A stretch of 32,981 bases of DNA, taken from the NCBI GenBank assembly GCA_046537975.1, contig JBKHJR010000027.1:1-32981 (forward strand), in the 5' to 3' direction. Under the pieces are notes generated by a model. It was not told the DNA's origin and ran no database searches. It worked only from the letters and a program-made list of their open reading frames with translations. This stretch comes from JAWLDV01 sp046537975. Lineage in GTDB: Bacteria > Desulfobacterota > Desulfobulbia > Desulfobulbales > SURF-16. Shown piece by piece: positions 7,603 to 15,301 of this stretch. Every line of letters begins with the position of its first letter. The stretch's first letter is position 1. A program made the position numbers and the translations under genes.

Positions 7603-8958
7603 GCTTTCTATGTCGAATTTTTTTATCTTTCTCCATAATGATACCCGGTCTATCCCAAGTGCCTTGGCGGCTTCGGTTTTATTGTTGTCGGTTTCCTGTA
7701 ATACCCATTCGATATAGGCTTTTTCCTGGTCGGCCAGGGTTGGTAAGGCCCCGTTTTTACGGCGAAATGTTAAAAGGGTGGTGTTCTGAAGGTCTTCAGG
7801 CAGATGGCTGATCTCTATGGTTTCCCCGGTGCTCAGAGCTGTACCTCTTTCAATTATATTTTCAAGCTCTCTGACGTTGCCGGGAAAATCGTAATTAATA
7901 AGGGTCTCGTAAACCTCCTGGGAAACGCCGGAAACCTTTTTGCCCATTTGAGCCCCGTACTTTTTCAGGAAATGCTGGATCAACAAGGGGATATCATCCT
8001 GGCGTTCTGCCAGGGGCGGAATGGTCAGGGAAACCACATTTATTCTGAAATAGAGGTCTTTCCGGAAATTGCCGGCATTAACTTCATCCTGCAGGTTTCT
8101 GTTGGTGGCGGCGATAAAACGGACATCTACCTTTATGGGTTCGGTGCCCCCGACCCGAATGACTTCTTTCTCCTGAATGGCCCGGAGCAGCTTAACCTGC
8201 ATGGATAGAGGCAATTCAGTTATCTCATCCAGAAAAAGTGTTCCCCCGTGGGCCATTTCCAGAAGACCTTTTTTCAGTTTATCAGCACCGGTGTAGGCTC
8301 CCTTTTCATGACCAAACAACTCATTAGTGAGAAGTTCTTCGTTAAAAGCCCCGCAGTTGATATTGACCAGCGGACCTTCCCGGCGCGGACTGTTGTTGTG
8401 AATAAAACGGGCCAGCAATTCCTTGCCGGTTCCTGATTCCCCGATAAGCACCACATTACTGTCCGTATCAGCCACTTGTTGGGCGGAAGACAGCACGCGC
8501 CTCATACGGTAGTCATTGGCTATAAAGTCAGTGCTTTTCTTATAGGACTTCAGCTCTCTCTGCAGCTCCTGATTTTTTCTCTTTAAAGAGTGTTTTTCCA
8601 GAGCTTCTCTGACAATCTTCCTGACTTCCTCGATCTTATAAGGCTTGGCAATGTAATGATAAGCTCCGGCCTTCATTGCTTCAATGGCTGAGTCCACTGT
8701 CGCATAGCCTGTTATCATGATAACTTCCGTATCCGGATAATTTTTTCTGGTGTAGTTAAGAATATCCATGCCATCAACCTTTTCCATTTTTAAGTCAGTT
8801 AGAATGAGGTGGTATTCCTGCTTTTTAATATAGGATAGGGCAATAGTGCCGTCCTGAACCGGGGTAACTTCATACCCTTCTTTTTCCAGAATATAGGTAA
8901 GATTTTTAAGTGCTACTTTTTCGTCGTCTATTACGAGTAGAGAAGGGGTATCAGTCAT
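7597..8958 (-). CDS. Sigma-54-dependent response regulator (NtrC family)
   Basis: A 453-residue cytoplasmic transcription activator. Residues 1-120 are a receiver domain with acidic pair D11/D12, phospho-acceptor D55 (LILTDLKM) and K105. A linker coiled coil (about 115-145) leads to the AAA+ domain with Walker A GESGTGKE (173-180), GAYTGA (220-225; the sigma-54 contact loop, Tyr replacing the usual Phe) and Walker B LFLDEI. A Fis-type helix-turn-helix (NNKTEAAKALGIDRVSLWRK) ends the protein. The ATG at 8958 is chosen over longer openings because CAGGAG sits 7 bp upstream and the receiver domain begins at once. It overlaps the kinase gene by 8 bp. Probable targets are the two flanking USP-like genes, each with a -24/-12 promoter and paired palindromes. 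Confidence 0.95.
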   Translation of the reverse strand: MTDTPSLLVIDDEKVALKNLTYILEKEGYEVTPVQDGTIALSYIKKQEYHLILTDLKMEKVDGMDILNYTRKNYPDTEVIMITGYATVDSAIEAMKAGAYHYIAKPYKIEEVRKIVREALEKHSLKRKNQELQRELKSYKKSTDFIANDYRMRRVLSSAQQVADTDSNVVLIGESGTGKELLARFIHNNSPRREGPLVNINCGAFNEELLTNELFGHEKGAYTGADKLKKGLLEMAHGGTLFLDEITELPLSMQVKLLRAIQEKEVIRVGGTEPIKVDVRFIAATNRNLQDEVNAGNFRKDLYFRINVVSLTIPPLAERQDDIPLLIQHFLKKYGAQMGKKVSGVSQEVYETLINYDFPGNVRELENIIERGTALSTGETIEISHLPEDLQNTTLLTFRRKNGALPTLADQEKAYIEWVLQETDNNKTEAAKALGIDRVSLWRKIKKFDIESD

Positions 8959-10408
8959 TTTTTTTCTCCTGTATTTTGGGAAGCCAGATAGTGAAATTGG
9001 TGCCCTGACCTGCCTGGCTGTTAACTTCCATTTTGCCGCCATGGTTTTCCACAATGTCGTGGACAATGTACAGGCCGAGTCCGGAACCGTGTCCCACATC
9101 CTTGGTGGTATAAAAAGGATCAAAGATTTTCTTTAGCTTATCCGGTTCAATACCCGGGCCGTTGTCTTCCACCATCAATTCTATCTCTTCTTCACCTGAA
9201 TTACTGTCCAGCAGAACATGGGCGGAAACCCATATTTTGCCGTGTTTGCCAACGGCATCAATGCTGTTTTTTATAAGATTAAGCAGTGCCTGCTGCAGCT
9301 TCTGTTTATCCGCCTCAATACGGATTTCTTCAGTTATTTCCACGATAATCTCAACCTCGGTGGGGATCTGTCCCCGGATTAGTACCAGAGTTTCATCCAG
9401 TAGTTTTTTCAGGTCAACAGCCTGGGATTTGTATTCCCTGGCACGGGAAAATTCGAGAAGATTCTTGACAATATCCCGGGCCTTGTCGGACTGTTCATTC
9501 ATCTGTTTAAGCATTTCTTTTTTTAATTCTGTGTCATCCCCGTCAATTTCTTCCGCCAGTATCTGGGTGGAAGTCGAGATGTTGGAAAGGGGATTGTTTA
9601 ACTCATGGGCCACTCCGGACAGAAGGGTGCCCAGGGAAGCCAGTTTCTCGGATCTCACTAATTGCCGCTGTCTGACACTCAGCATTCTGGACATCCTGTT
9701 AAAGGCGTTTAGCACCGACTTAACTTCTATTTCTATCTCCGGGATATTTATCTGCTGAATTTCTTCTCTGGATATCTTTTCCGCATACTCTTCCAGCAGT
9801 TTCAGGGACTTGGTTATTTTCCGGCCCAAAAAGGCTGCGATGGTAAGGGATAGAAAGAGGACAACCAAGCCTCCGGTTATCAAGATATGCCTGATGGTTT
9901 TGAGAAGGATCTGTATCAGGCTTTTTTCTTCTTTGAGTATTTTTTCGGCAAAGCTGGTCAATTCTTTGCCTTTTTCTCTGATCTTGTTCTTGAGAGGCGG
10001 TATTTTCCCGGAACCACCTCTATTGTCCTGATAGAAATGATTAAGCTGGTTCATCTGGCGCTCATAATCATTCAGAATTACGGTGAAGTAACTGATGTTG
10101 CTCAAAGAAGTAAGTTGACCTAATTTTTTTTCTTCTCCCCTCATGGTAGCGCGGGTTTTTTCTATGTACTCTGTAGCCTCATCAAAGGCCTGTTGCTCCC
10201 CGTAAAGGAAATAATTTTTTTCAAATCTTCTTAACTCCAGAATATTGCCGAACAGATTGTCTATTACCTCAAGACCCTGTAATTTCTTTTCTATATGCGC
10301 ATTCAGGCCGTAGGTCAGGACCATGGTGCCGACCATTATAGAGAGGAGAAGGGCAAAACCGTAAATTATTTTGTTTCTGATGCTTGAAGGCAGGAAGAAT
10401 GATTTCAT
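8951..10408 (-). CDS. Membrane sensor histidine kinase, partner of the sigma-54 regulator
   Basis: A 485-residue inner-membrane kinase. TM1 is at about 13-34, a predicted all-helical periplasmic sensor region at about 35-172, TM2 at about 174-195, HAMP at about 196-245, HisKA with phospho-acceptor H268 in SGVAHELNNPLSN, and a C-terminal HATPase domain with DNGPGIEPD, FDPFYTTKDVGHGSGLGLYI and a closing GTNFTIWLP. The sensor region, with LRRFEKNYFLYG near its start, resembles helical-bundle (four-helix or HBM-like) input domains, so the ligand is unknown. The gene directly precedes and overlaps its response regulator by 8 bp. The ATG at 10408 has only a weak ribosome site. The 10409-10707 gap upstream holds two of the palindromes, so the pair may be autoregulated. 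Confidence 0.94.
   Translation of the reverse strand: MKSFFLPSSIRNKIIYGFALLLSIMVGTMVLTYGLNAHIEKKLQGLEVIDNLFGNILELRRFEKNYFLYGEQQAFDEATEYIEKTRATMRGEEKKLGQLTSLSNISYFTVILNDYERQMNQLNHFYQDNRGGSGKIPPLKNKIREKGKELTSFAEKILKEEKSLIQILLKTIRHILITGGLVVLFLSLTIAAFLGRKITKSLKLLEEYAEKISREEIQQINIPEIEIEVKSVLNAFNRMSRMLSVRQRQLVRSEKLASLGTLLSGVAHELNNPLSNISTSTQILAEEIDGDDTELKKEMLKQMNEQSDKARDIVKNLLEFSRAREYKSQAVDLKKLLDETLVLIRGQIPTEVEIIVEITEEIRIEADKQKLQQALLNLIKNSIDAVGKHGKIWVSAHVLLDSNSGEEEIELMVEDNGPGIEPDKLKKIFDPFYTTKDVGHGSGLGLYIVHDIVENHGGKMEVNSQAGQGTNFTIWLPKIQEKKND
8966..8971 (-). promoter_or_regulatory. Ribosome binding site that fixes the response regulator start
   Basis: CAGGAG on the minus strand, 7 bp before the ATG at 8958. 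It lies inside the kinase gene and favours the 453-residue product over a 508-residue one that would begin inside the kinase ATPase domain. Confidence 0.75.
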
Positions 10409-10472
10409 TGGGGATATCTTTTTCTGTGATTATTTGTTGTCAACATTAAAAAGGGAGATCATCTGTTATTTG

Positions 10473-10489
10473 CGTTACAATATGCAACA
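10473..10489. promoter_or_regulatory. 17-bp palindromic activator site C
   Basis: CGTTACA-ATA-TGCAACA, of the same form as sites A and B. Its centre is about 189 bp upstream of the predicted sigma-54 start at 10670 and about 73 bp before the divergent kinase start. A further half-site, TGCAACA, lies at 10503-10509. Confidence 0.66.
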
Positions 10490-10560
10490 TATTTAGCGGG
10501 TTTGCAACAAATTATTAACTCTTTGTAATCGTAATTATTTTTTTGGAATAGGAGAATTAG

Positions 10561-10577
10561 CGTTGCGATATGTAACA
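10561..10577. promoter_or_regulatory. 17-bp palindromic activator site D
   Basis: CGTTGCG-ATA-TGTAACA, of the same dyad form. Its centre is about 101 bp upstream of the predicted start at 10670, almost the same distance as site A from its own promoter (111 bp). Confidence 0.66.
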
Positions 10578-10643
10578 CGCGTTAACATGATACCACCAAC
10601 CTATTATTTTGGAATTATTAACAAAAATTATATCAGTTGATGT

Positions 10644-10659
10644 TGGTACGGTTCCTGCA
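10644..10659 (+). promoter_or_regulatory. Sigma-54 (-24/-12) promoter of the single-motif USP-like gene
   Basis: TGGTACGGTTCCTGCA has the invariant GG and GC 10 bp apart and is very like the promoter at 7249-7264 (13 of 16 positions identical). Transcription would begin near 10670, 38 bp before the ATG at 10708. Confidence 0.8.
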
Positions 10660-10707
10660 GCGAGTTATTACTGTGTAAGAGGATGTTTTATAGTTTGAGG
10701 GGGTGTT

Positions 10708-11238
10708 ATGATTAAGTTGTTAGAATTAATGGCAGAGTTTGAAAAAAGTATGTCTGCCGCAGCCTTCGCTGAACAGGGTGAATACGCTACCGCCCGTCAG
10801 ATTATAGATAGGTCCGCAAAAAGTAATAAGAGGGTGCTGCTGGGCACTGATGAACTGGAGTTGGATCCAAAAATAATTAAATATACCCTTAAATTATGCC
10901 AGAGGATGGAGGGAGGTCTGGAAATTCTCCATGTTAACCCCACTTACAAGGGTAAATTCGGACGGCATAAAAAAAGAAATTTTTTCCAGGACAGTCTTAG
11001 TAAGATGTATGAGAAAAAAATGTTTAAAAAAGGTATTGTTTATCAGCCGGTCTGGAGTGAAAAGAGCATCGTGGAAGAAATTGTGGACTATGTTGCCCCC
11101 AGGCGTCATATAATAAGTGTGGTGCTCAGATCTCCTGATTATTTTGCTGATTCCAGCAAAGGAGTCAGGAGAAAAGATGTTTCAATCCTTTTGCAAAAAA
11201 TTCAGTGCCCGGTGGTCTTTTATGGAGATACTCCCTGA
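10708..11238 (+). CDS. Universal-stress-protein-like protein with one FAEQGE motif
   Basis: A 176-residue protein. The N-terminal helix holds AAAFAEQGEYATARQII (residues 17-33), the same motif that occurs three times in the protein encoded at 6417-7181. Residues about 40-78 (SNKRVLLGTDELELDPKIIK, then GGLEILHVNP) look like the opening beta-alpha-beta unit of a universal stress protein, and the C-terminus (HIISVVLRSPD, CPVVFYGD) resembles the closing strands. The middle is basic and lacks the G-2x-G-9x-GS nucleotide motif, so it is probably a non-ATP-binding member. A strong ribosome site (GAGGGGG) precedes the ATG. The promoter is sigma-54 type with two upstream palindromes. The role is unknown; co-control with the relative is the main clue. 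Confidence 0.85.
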   Translation: MIKLLELMAEFEKSMSAAAFAEQGEYATARQIIDRSAKSNKRVLLGTDELELDPKIIKYTLKLCQRMEGGLEILHVNPTYKGKFGRHKKRNFFQDSLSKMYEKKMFKKGIVYQPVWSEKSIVEEIVDYVAPRRHIISVVLRSPDYFADSSKGVRRKDVSILLQKIQCPVVFYGDTP

Positions 11239-11294
11239 AAGTCCCTGATCACCAGTTAAGCATACTCTTGCTGTTACAATTTGAATAAACTATA

Positions 11295-11331
11295 GCAGGT
11301 AAAGAAAGTTCTTCTATCCCTGCCGGCTTTT
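11295..11331 (+). terminator. Weak possible terminator after the USP-like gene
   Basis: GCAGG (11295-11299) can pair with CCTGC (11319-11323), followed by a short TTTT at 11328-11331. The stem is short. Just upstream, TGTTACAATTTG (11272-11283) carries one intact half of the 17-bp palindrome and a degenerate second half. Confidence 0.25.
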
Positions 11332-11354
11332 AAGGACAGGTTGATGCCTTCTGG

Positions 11355-13823
11355 CTAATCCACTTTAACCGTTCTCAGGCGTAGGGCATTACCGATGACC
11401 GAAACCGAGCTGAAACTCATGGCAGCTGCCGCAATAATGGGACTGAGCAGGATACCGAAAAAAGGATAGAGCAGACCGGCTGCGATGGGAACACCCAGAG
11501 AGTTGTAGATAAAGGCCCAGAACAGGTTCTGTTTGATGTTGCGCATGGTGAGCCTGCTCAGTTTACGGGCTTTGACGATACCGGTCAGGTTACCCCTGAC
11601 CAAGGTTACTCCGGCGCTCTCCATGGCCACGTCGGTACCGGTTCCCATGGCAATCCCAACCTGGGCCTGGGCCAGGGCCGGAGCATCATTGATCCCGTCC
11701 CCGGCCATGGCCACGATATTCCCCTCTTCCTGGAAACGTTTGACCGCTTCGGTCTTTTCCTCCGGCAGAACTTCAGACACCACCTCGTCAATGCCGAGCT
11801 TTCGAGCCACAGCCTGGGCGGTGGCCTGATTATCCCCGGTTACCATAACTATTCGTATATTCTCTTTATGCAGGGCCTGGATAGCCTCGGCGCTGTCCTT
11901 TTTGACAGGATCGGCTACCGCCAGAAGACCAGCCAGTTTGCCATCTGCGACAACATACATAACGGTTCGGCCTTCATTTCTCATCTCATTCGCTTTGCCG
12001 GCCAGATTGCCTTCATCAAGGGAAAATTTTTTCAGCAGTCTTGAGTTGCCCAGCATAACATTCTGGTTGTCAATCCGGCCGGAAACCCCCATGCCGGTGT
12101 GGGATTCGAAATCACCGACATCAAAAAGAGAAACCCCTTCTTCTTCGGCCCCGCCGGCTATGGCCGCGGCCAGGGGATGTTCACTCCCCTTTTCCAGGGA
12201 GGCGGCCAGAGAGAGGAGCCTTTCCCGGCTTATGTCCTCAGTGGTCACTATTTCGGTCAGCCGGGGCTTGCCTTCAGTGAGGGTTCCTGTCTTATCTACC
12301 ACCAGGGTATCAACCTGGCGCATGGTCTCAATGGCCTCGGCGCTCCGGAAAAGGACTCCAAGAGTTGCACCCTTGCCGGTGGCCACCATTATGGAAACCG
12401 GAGTTGCCAGTCCCAGGGCACAGGGGCAGGCGATTATCAGTACTGATACGGCAATAACCAGGGCATTGGCCAGACGGGGATCCGGTCCGGTCAGGTACCA
12501 GATCACAAAAGAGATCAGGGACACGGCAATTACGGTGGGGACGAAATAGGAGGCTACCAGATCCGCCAGATTCTGAATAGGTGCCCGGCTGCGCTGGGCC
12601 TCGGCGACCAGGTCGACGATCTGGGCCAGCATGGTTTCACTGCCCACTTTTTCCGCCTCCATCACCAGGGTGCCTTTGCCGTTCACCGTGGCTCCGATAA
12701 TCTTATCCCCGGTACTTTTTTCCACCGGGATAGGTTCTCCGGTAATCATGGACTCATCAACACTGCTGCTTCCATCCACTACGGTTCCGTCAACCGGGAT
12801 CTTTTCGCCGGGTCTTACCCGGAGCCGGTCCCCTTTTTCTACATGTTCCTGGGGGATGTCTGATTCACTGCCGTCTTCATTAATCTTCCTGGCAGTGTTG
12901 GGCGCCAGTTCCAGCAGGGACTTAAGGGCGGCTCCGGTCCTGCTGCGAGCCTTTAACTCCAGGACCTGGCCGAGAAGAATGAGGGTGACGATCATGGCCG
13001 CGGCCTCAAAATAAACCCCTACCGTACCTACGGCGGTCTGCATTGAAGGAGGAAAGATCTGCGGAGCGATTACCGCCACCAGACTGTAAAGGTAGGCCAC
13101 AGAGACTCCCAGGGCGATAAGGGTGAACATGTTGAGACTTCTGTTTTTGACGGACTGAACTCCCCGGACCAGGAAAGGCCAGCCTGCCCATAGTACTACC
13201 GGAGTGGCGAGAATTAGTTCGATAACCTGATAAGTCCTGTGACTGAGCCATCGGTCCAGGATATGGCCGCCCGGTATGAGCCCTCGCATGGCGATCAGAA
13301 AAAGAGGCAGGGTCAGGACAGCTCCGCCAACGAAGCGTATCAGCATATCCCGGTATTCCGGATTTTCTTCTTCCCCTCCCTTTTCCATGGTGCGGGGTTC
13401 CAGGGCCATCCCGCATTTAGGGCAGTTTCCGGGTTGTTGTCTAACCACCTCAGGGTGCATGGGGCAGGTGTATTCCCTTTCCGGAGATCCGGAAACAGGG
13501 CCGGCTTGTTCCAGGGCCATGCCACACTTGGGACAGCTGCCGGGCTGTTCCTGTTTGATCTCCGGATGCATGGGGCAGGTATACAGTGCTGCCCGGGTAT
13601 TGGTTTCTTGCTCTCCGGTTTTCGGTTTCTCAGCCCTGGACCCGATATAGACCTCAGGATTTTCCTGGAACTTGGTAAGACAGTGGTCACTGCAGAAGTG
13701 ATAGGTCCGGCCTTGATGGTCAAAGGGCTTAAATTTATTCTCATCATCGGTGCTCATGCCGCAGACCGGATCTTTGTATTTTCCCTGGTCTATCTGATGG
13801 TGATGATGGTCGTCCTCATGCAT
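11355..13823 (-). CDS. copA: Copper-exporting P1B-type ATPase with YHS and two CPMHP-type metal-binding modules
   Basis: An 822-residue inner-membrane Cu(I) exporter. The His-rich N-terminus (HEDDHHHHQ) leads to a YHS domain (about 16-60: DPVCGMS, YHFCSDHCLTKF), then two zinc-ribbon-like heavy-metal-binding modules (YTCPMHPEIKQEQPGSCPKC at about 81-100 and its near copy at about 117-136). The core has the TM6 motif ACPCALGLATP, phosphorylation site DKTGTLTEG, HP motif SEHPLAAAI and hinge GDGINDAPALA. Tyr-Asn in IYNSLG and the MSFSSVSV segment in the last helices mark the Cu+/Ag+ class (P1B-1). There is no CXXC ferredoxin-fold domain; the YHS and CPMHP modules replace it. It stands alone on the minus strand, with a ribosome site (GAGGAT) before the ATG. 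Confidence 0.93.
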   Translation of the reverse strand: MHEDDHHHHQIDQGKYKDPVCGMSTDDENKFKPFDHQGRTYHFCSDHCLTKFQENPEVYIGSRAEKPKTGEQETNTRAALYTCPMHPEIKQEQPGSCPKCGMALEQAGPVSGSPEREYTCPMHPEVVRQQPGNCPKCGMALEPRTMEKGGEEENPEYRDMLIRFVGGAVLTLPLFLIAMRGLIPGGHILDRWLSHRTYQVIELILATPVVLWAGWPFLVRGVQSVKNRSLNMFTLIALGVSVAYLYSLVAVIAPQIFPPSMQTAVGTVGVYFEAAAMIVTLILLGQVLELKARSRTGAALKSLLELAPNTARKINEDGSESDIPQEHVEKGDRLRVRPGEKIPVDGTVVDGSSSVDESMITGEPIPVEKSTGDKIIGATVNGKGTLVMEAEKVGSETMLAQIVDLVAEAQRSRAPIQNLADLVASYFVPTVIAVSLISFVIWYLTGPDPRLANALVIAVSVLIIACPCALGLATPVSIMVATGKGATLGVLFRSAEAIETMRQVDTLVVDKTGTLTEGKPRLTEIVTTEDISRERLLSLAASLEKGSEHPLAAAIAGGAEEEGVSLFDVGDFESHTGMGVSGRIDNQNVMLGNSRLLKKFSLDEGNLAGKANEMRNEGRTVMYVVADGKLAGLLAVADPVKKDSAEAIQALHKENIRIVMVTGDNQATAQAVARKLGIDEVVSEVLPEEKTEAVKRFQEEGNIVAMAGDGINDAPALAQAQVGIAMGTGTDVAMESAGVTLVRGNLTGIVKARKLSRLTMRNIKQNLFWAFIYNSLGVPIAAGLLYPFFGILLSPIIAAAAMSFSSVSVIGNALRLRTVKVD

Positions 13824-13993
13824 TTGTTATCCTCTTCATGGCTTTTTCCGGCATCTCTGTCTGTAATCCGGCAATCTCCACAGCTTTTAAGCTAAAAAGT
13901 TTTACGCGAATGAAAGAAAGGCACCCAGGTTTTTATTTTAGCTGTGTTTATTATGCCTTTCGCGGTTAATTAGATTTTTTATCCATTGCTTAG

Positions 13994-14767
13994 TCAGTCA
14001 ATATGATAACGGGCACAGAAGGCATCGGCTGTCTGAAGAAATTCGGTGGGGAGTAGTTCTCTGATTTTTTGGAGGATATAATCCGGTATCTTTCCATAGA
14101 AACTGTGAGCCACTGCTCCGGTGATACAGGCCTGGGTGTCGCTGTCTCCTCCCAGGGAAACCGCCTTGCGCACAGCATCTTCGTAATCACGGGATTCAAG
14201 GAAACAGATCAGGGCTTCAGGAACCGAGCCCTGGCAGGAAAGATCAAAAGAATAATGAGGACGTATTGTCTCCAGTGACGGGGAGAGATCATAGTCAAAG
14301 CGTCTGGTGATTTCCTGCTTGATCTTTTTCTTGTCCGCACCATTACGGGCCAGGTAAACAGACAGGGCAACAGCGCAGGCCCCTTTTATACCTTCGGGAT
14401 GGTTGTGGGTTACTGCGGCGCTCTTTTCCGCTTCTCTCAGTACCAGGTCAGAATTGTCAAAAGCCAGGCCAACCGGACTAACCCGCATGGCTGAGCCGTT
14501 TCCCCAGCTGTTATAGGGACCGGGGTTATCGGCAAATAACCACTGAAAAAATGACCCGCCGTAGCCGGCGTTAGGATAGCGGCGGCCGTATTCCCTGAGA
14601 GATGTACCGTAATCTTTACCTTTCAGAATAGCGGCCGCCACTGCTACAGTGAGCACCGAGTCATCAGTAAACCCGGAGTCTTGGGAGAAAAGAGGGAAGG
14701 TTTCTGTCTTTAAGGAAGAACCTTCATAAACAGACCCGATTATGTCTCCGGCCAGGGCTCCCCACAT
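13994..14767 (-). CDS. ADP-ribosylglycohydrolase family protein (DraG/ARH-like)
   Basis: A 257-residue protein with the signatures of the ADP-ribosylglycohydrolase family: GALAGDIIGSVYEGSSLK (3-20), GFTDDSVLT (32-40, first metal-binding Asp pair), WGNGSAMRVSPVG (about 87-99), HNHPEGIKGA (about 119-128) and GGDSDTQACITGA (about 198-210, second metal-binding group). Family members use two Mg2+ or Mn2+ ions to remove ADP-ribose from Arg or other targets. The start MWGALAGDII is the usual one, though the ribosome site is poor. It lies 42 bp after the 85-residue gene and may be co-transcribed. No ADP-ribosyltransferase (DraT) is in the window, so the target is unknown. Confidence 0.9.
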   Translation of the reverse strand: MWGALAGDIIGSVYEGSSLKTETFPLFSQDSGFTDDSVLTVAVAAAILKGKDYGTSLREYGRRYPNAGYGGSFFQWLFADNPGPYNSWGNGSAMRVSPVGLAFDNSDLVLREAEKSAAVTHNHPEGIKGACAVALSVYLARNGADKKKIKQEITRRFDYDLSPSLETIRPHYSFDLSCQGSVPEALICFLESRDYEDAVRKAVSLGGDSDTQACITGAVAHSFYGKIPDYILQKIRELLPTEFLQTADAFCARYHID

Positions 14768-14809
14768 TGATTGACGATTGAAAACCGGATGCAGCAGGAC
14801 CTCCCGGAA

Positions 14810-15067
14810 TCAGGAGCCTCCGCCCATCTGTTTTATGTTTTCAGCAAGCTGGCCTATCTGAAGACCGAGGGACACACACTGTTTTCCCTCCATGCACTGA
14901 TTGGCCTCATCATCTTCCAGGTGAGTAGTGAGCTCATGGTCGTCCTTTTTTAGATCAACTACCCATGCCTTCTTTTCGTCATTATAATCCACATTGACGT
15001 TAATTCCGCATTCCCCTATCTCCGGATAGATTTCCTCTATTTTCCTGCATAGTTCCGCCTTGTCCAT
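14810..15067 (-). CDS. Small acidic protein of unknown function (85 residues)
   Basis: I do not recognise this family. The 85-residue product is soluble and acidic, with three Cys: one near the N-terminus (C7), one in IGECGINVNVDYND (about C20) and two close together in EDDEANQCMEGKQCVSLGLQ, giving CX5C. The pattern NVNVDYNDEKKAWVVDLKKD followed by HELTTHLEDDEANQCMEGK suggests a small alpha/beta fold with a possible metal- or redox-active Cys pair. A very good ribosome site (GAGGAGGTGAC) precedes the ATG, which makes the gene credible. It lies just upstream of the ADP-ribosylglycohydrolase gene in the same direction and divergent from the torD-like gene. Confidence 0.72.
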   Translation of the reverse strand: MDKAELCRKIEEIYPEIGECGINVNVDYNDEKKAWVVDLKKDDHELTTHLEDDEANQCMEGKQCVSLGLQIGQLAENIKQMGGGS

Positions 15068-15227
15068 ATTGTCACCTCCTCGTACTTTGTTTGTAATTAT
15101 GTCGATATTAAAAAAGACCTTAAAATCCGAAAACAGCCTGAGCCGGTAAAGGCTGCTGACTTTATTCTAATTGATTTATAAGAGCTATTCTATCTTTAAT
15201 ATGATAAGTATAAAAATTATGAATTGT

Positions 15228-15264
15228 CAAATAAGTTGAAGATATTAATAATCAAATAGGTTGA
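15228..15264. repeat. Two direct copies of a TCAA-N5-TTGA dyad before the molybdoenzyme operon
   Basis: CAAATAAGTTGA (15228-15239) and CAAATAGGTTGA (15253-15264) differ at one position and are 25 bp apart; each, with the preceding T, forms TCAA-N5-TTGA. The second copy overlaps the proposed -35 at 15261, so a regulator bound there could block or recruit polymerase. Confidence 0.55.
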
Positions 15265-15289
15265 CATGCTCATATTAATATAGTATAGA
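15261..15289 (+). promoter_or_regulatory. Sigma-70-type promoter of the torD-molybdoenzyme operon
   Basis: A perfect TTGACA (15261-15266) and TATAGA (15284-15289) lie 17 bp apart. Transcription would begin near 15296, only about 6 bp before the first ATG (15302), giving an almost leaderless message. That fits the lack of a ribosome site there. Confidence 0.55.
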
Positions 15290-15301
15290 TTTTCGTCCAA
15301 T

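Noticed and set aside
8958..9123. A longer, 508-residue start for the response regulator
   Set aside because: The extra 55 residues lie inside the kinase ATPase domain in another frame; the receiver domain begins at the ATG at 8958, which has CAGGAG upstream.
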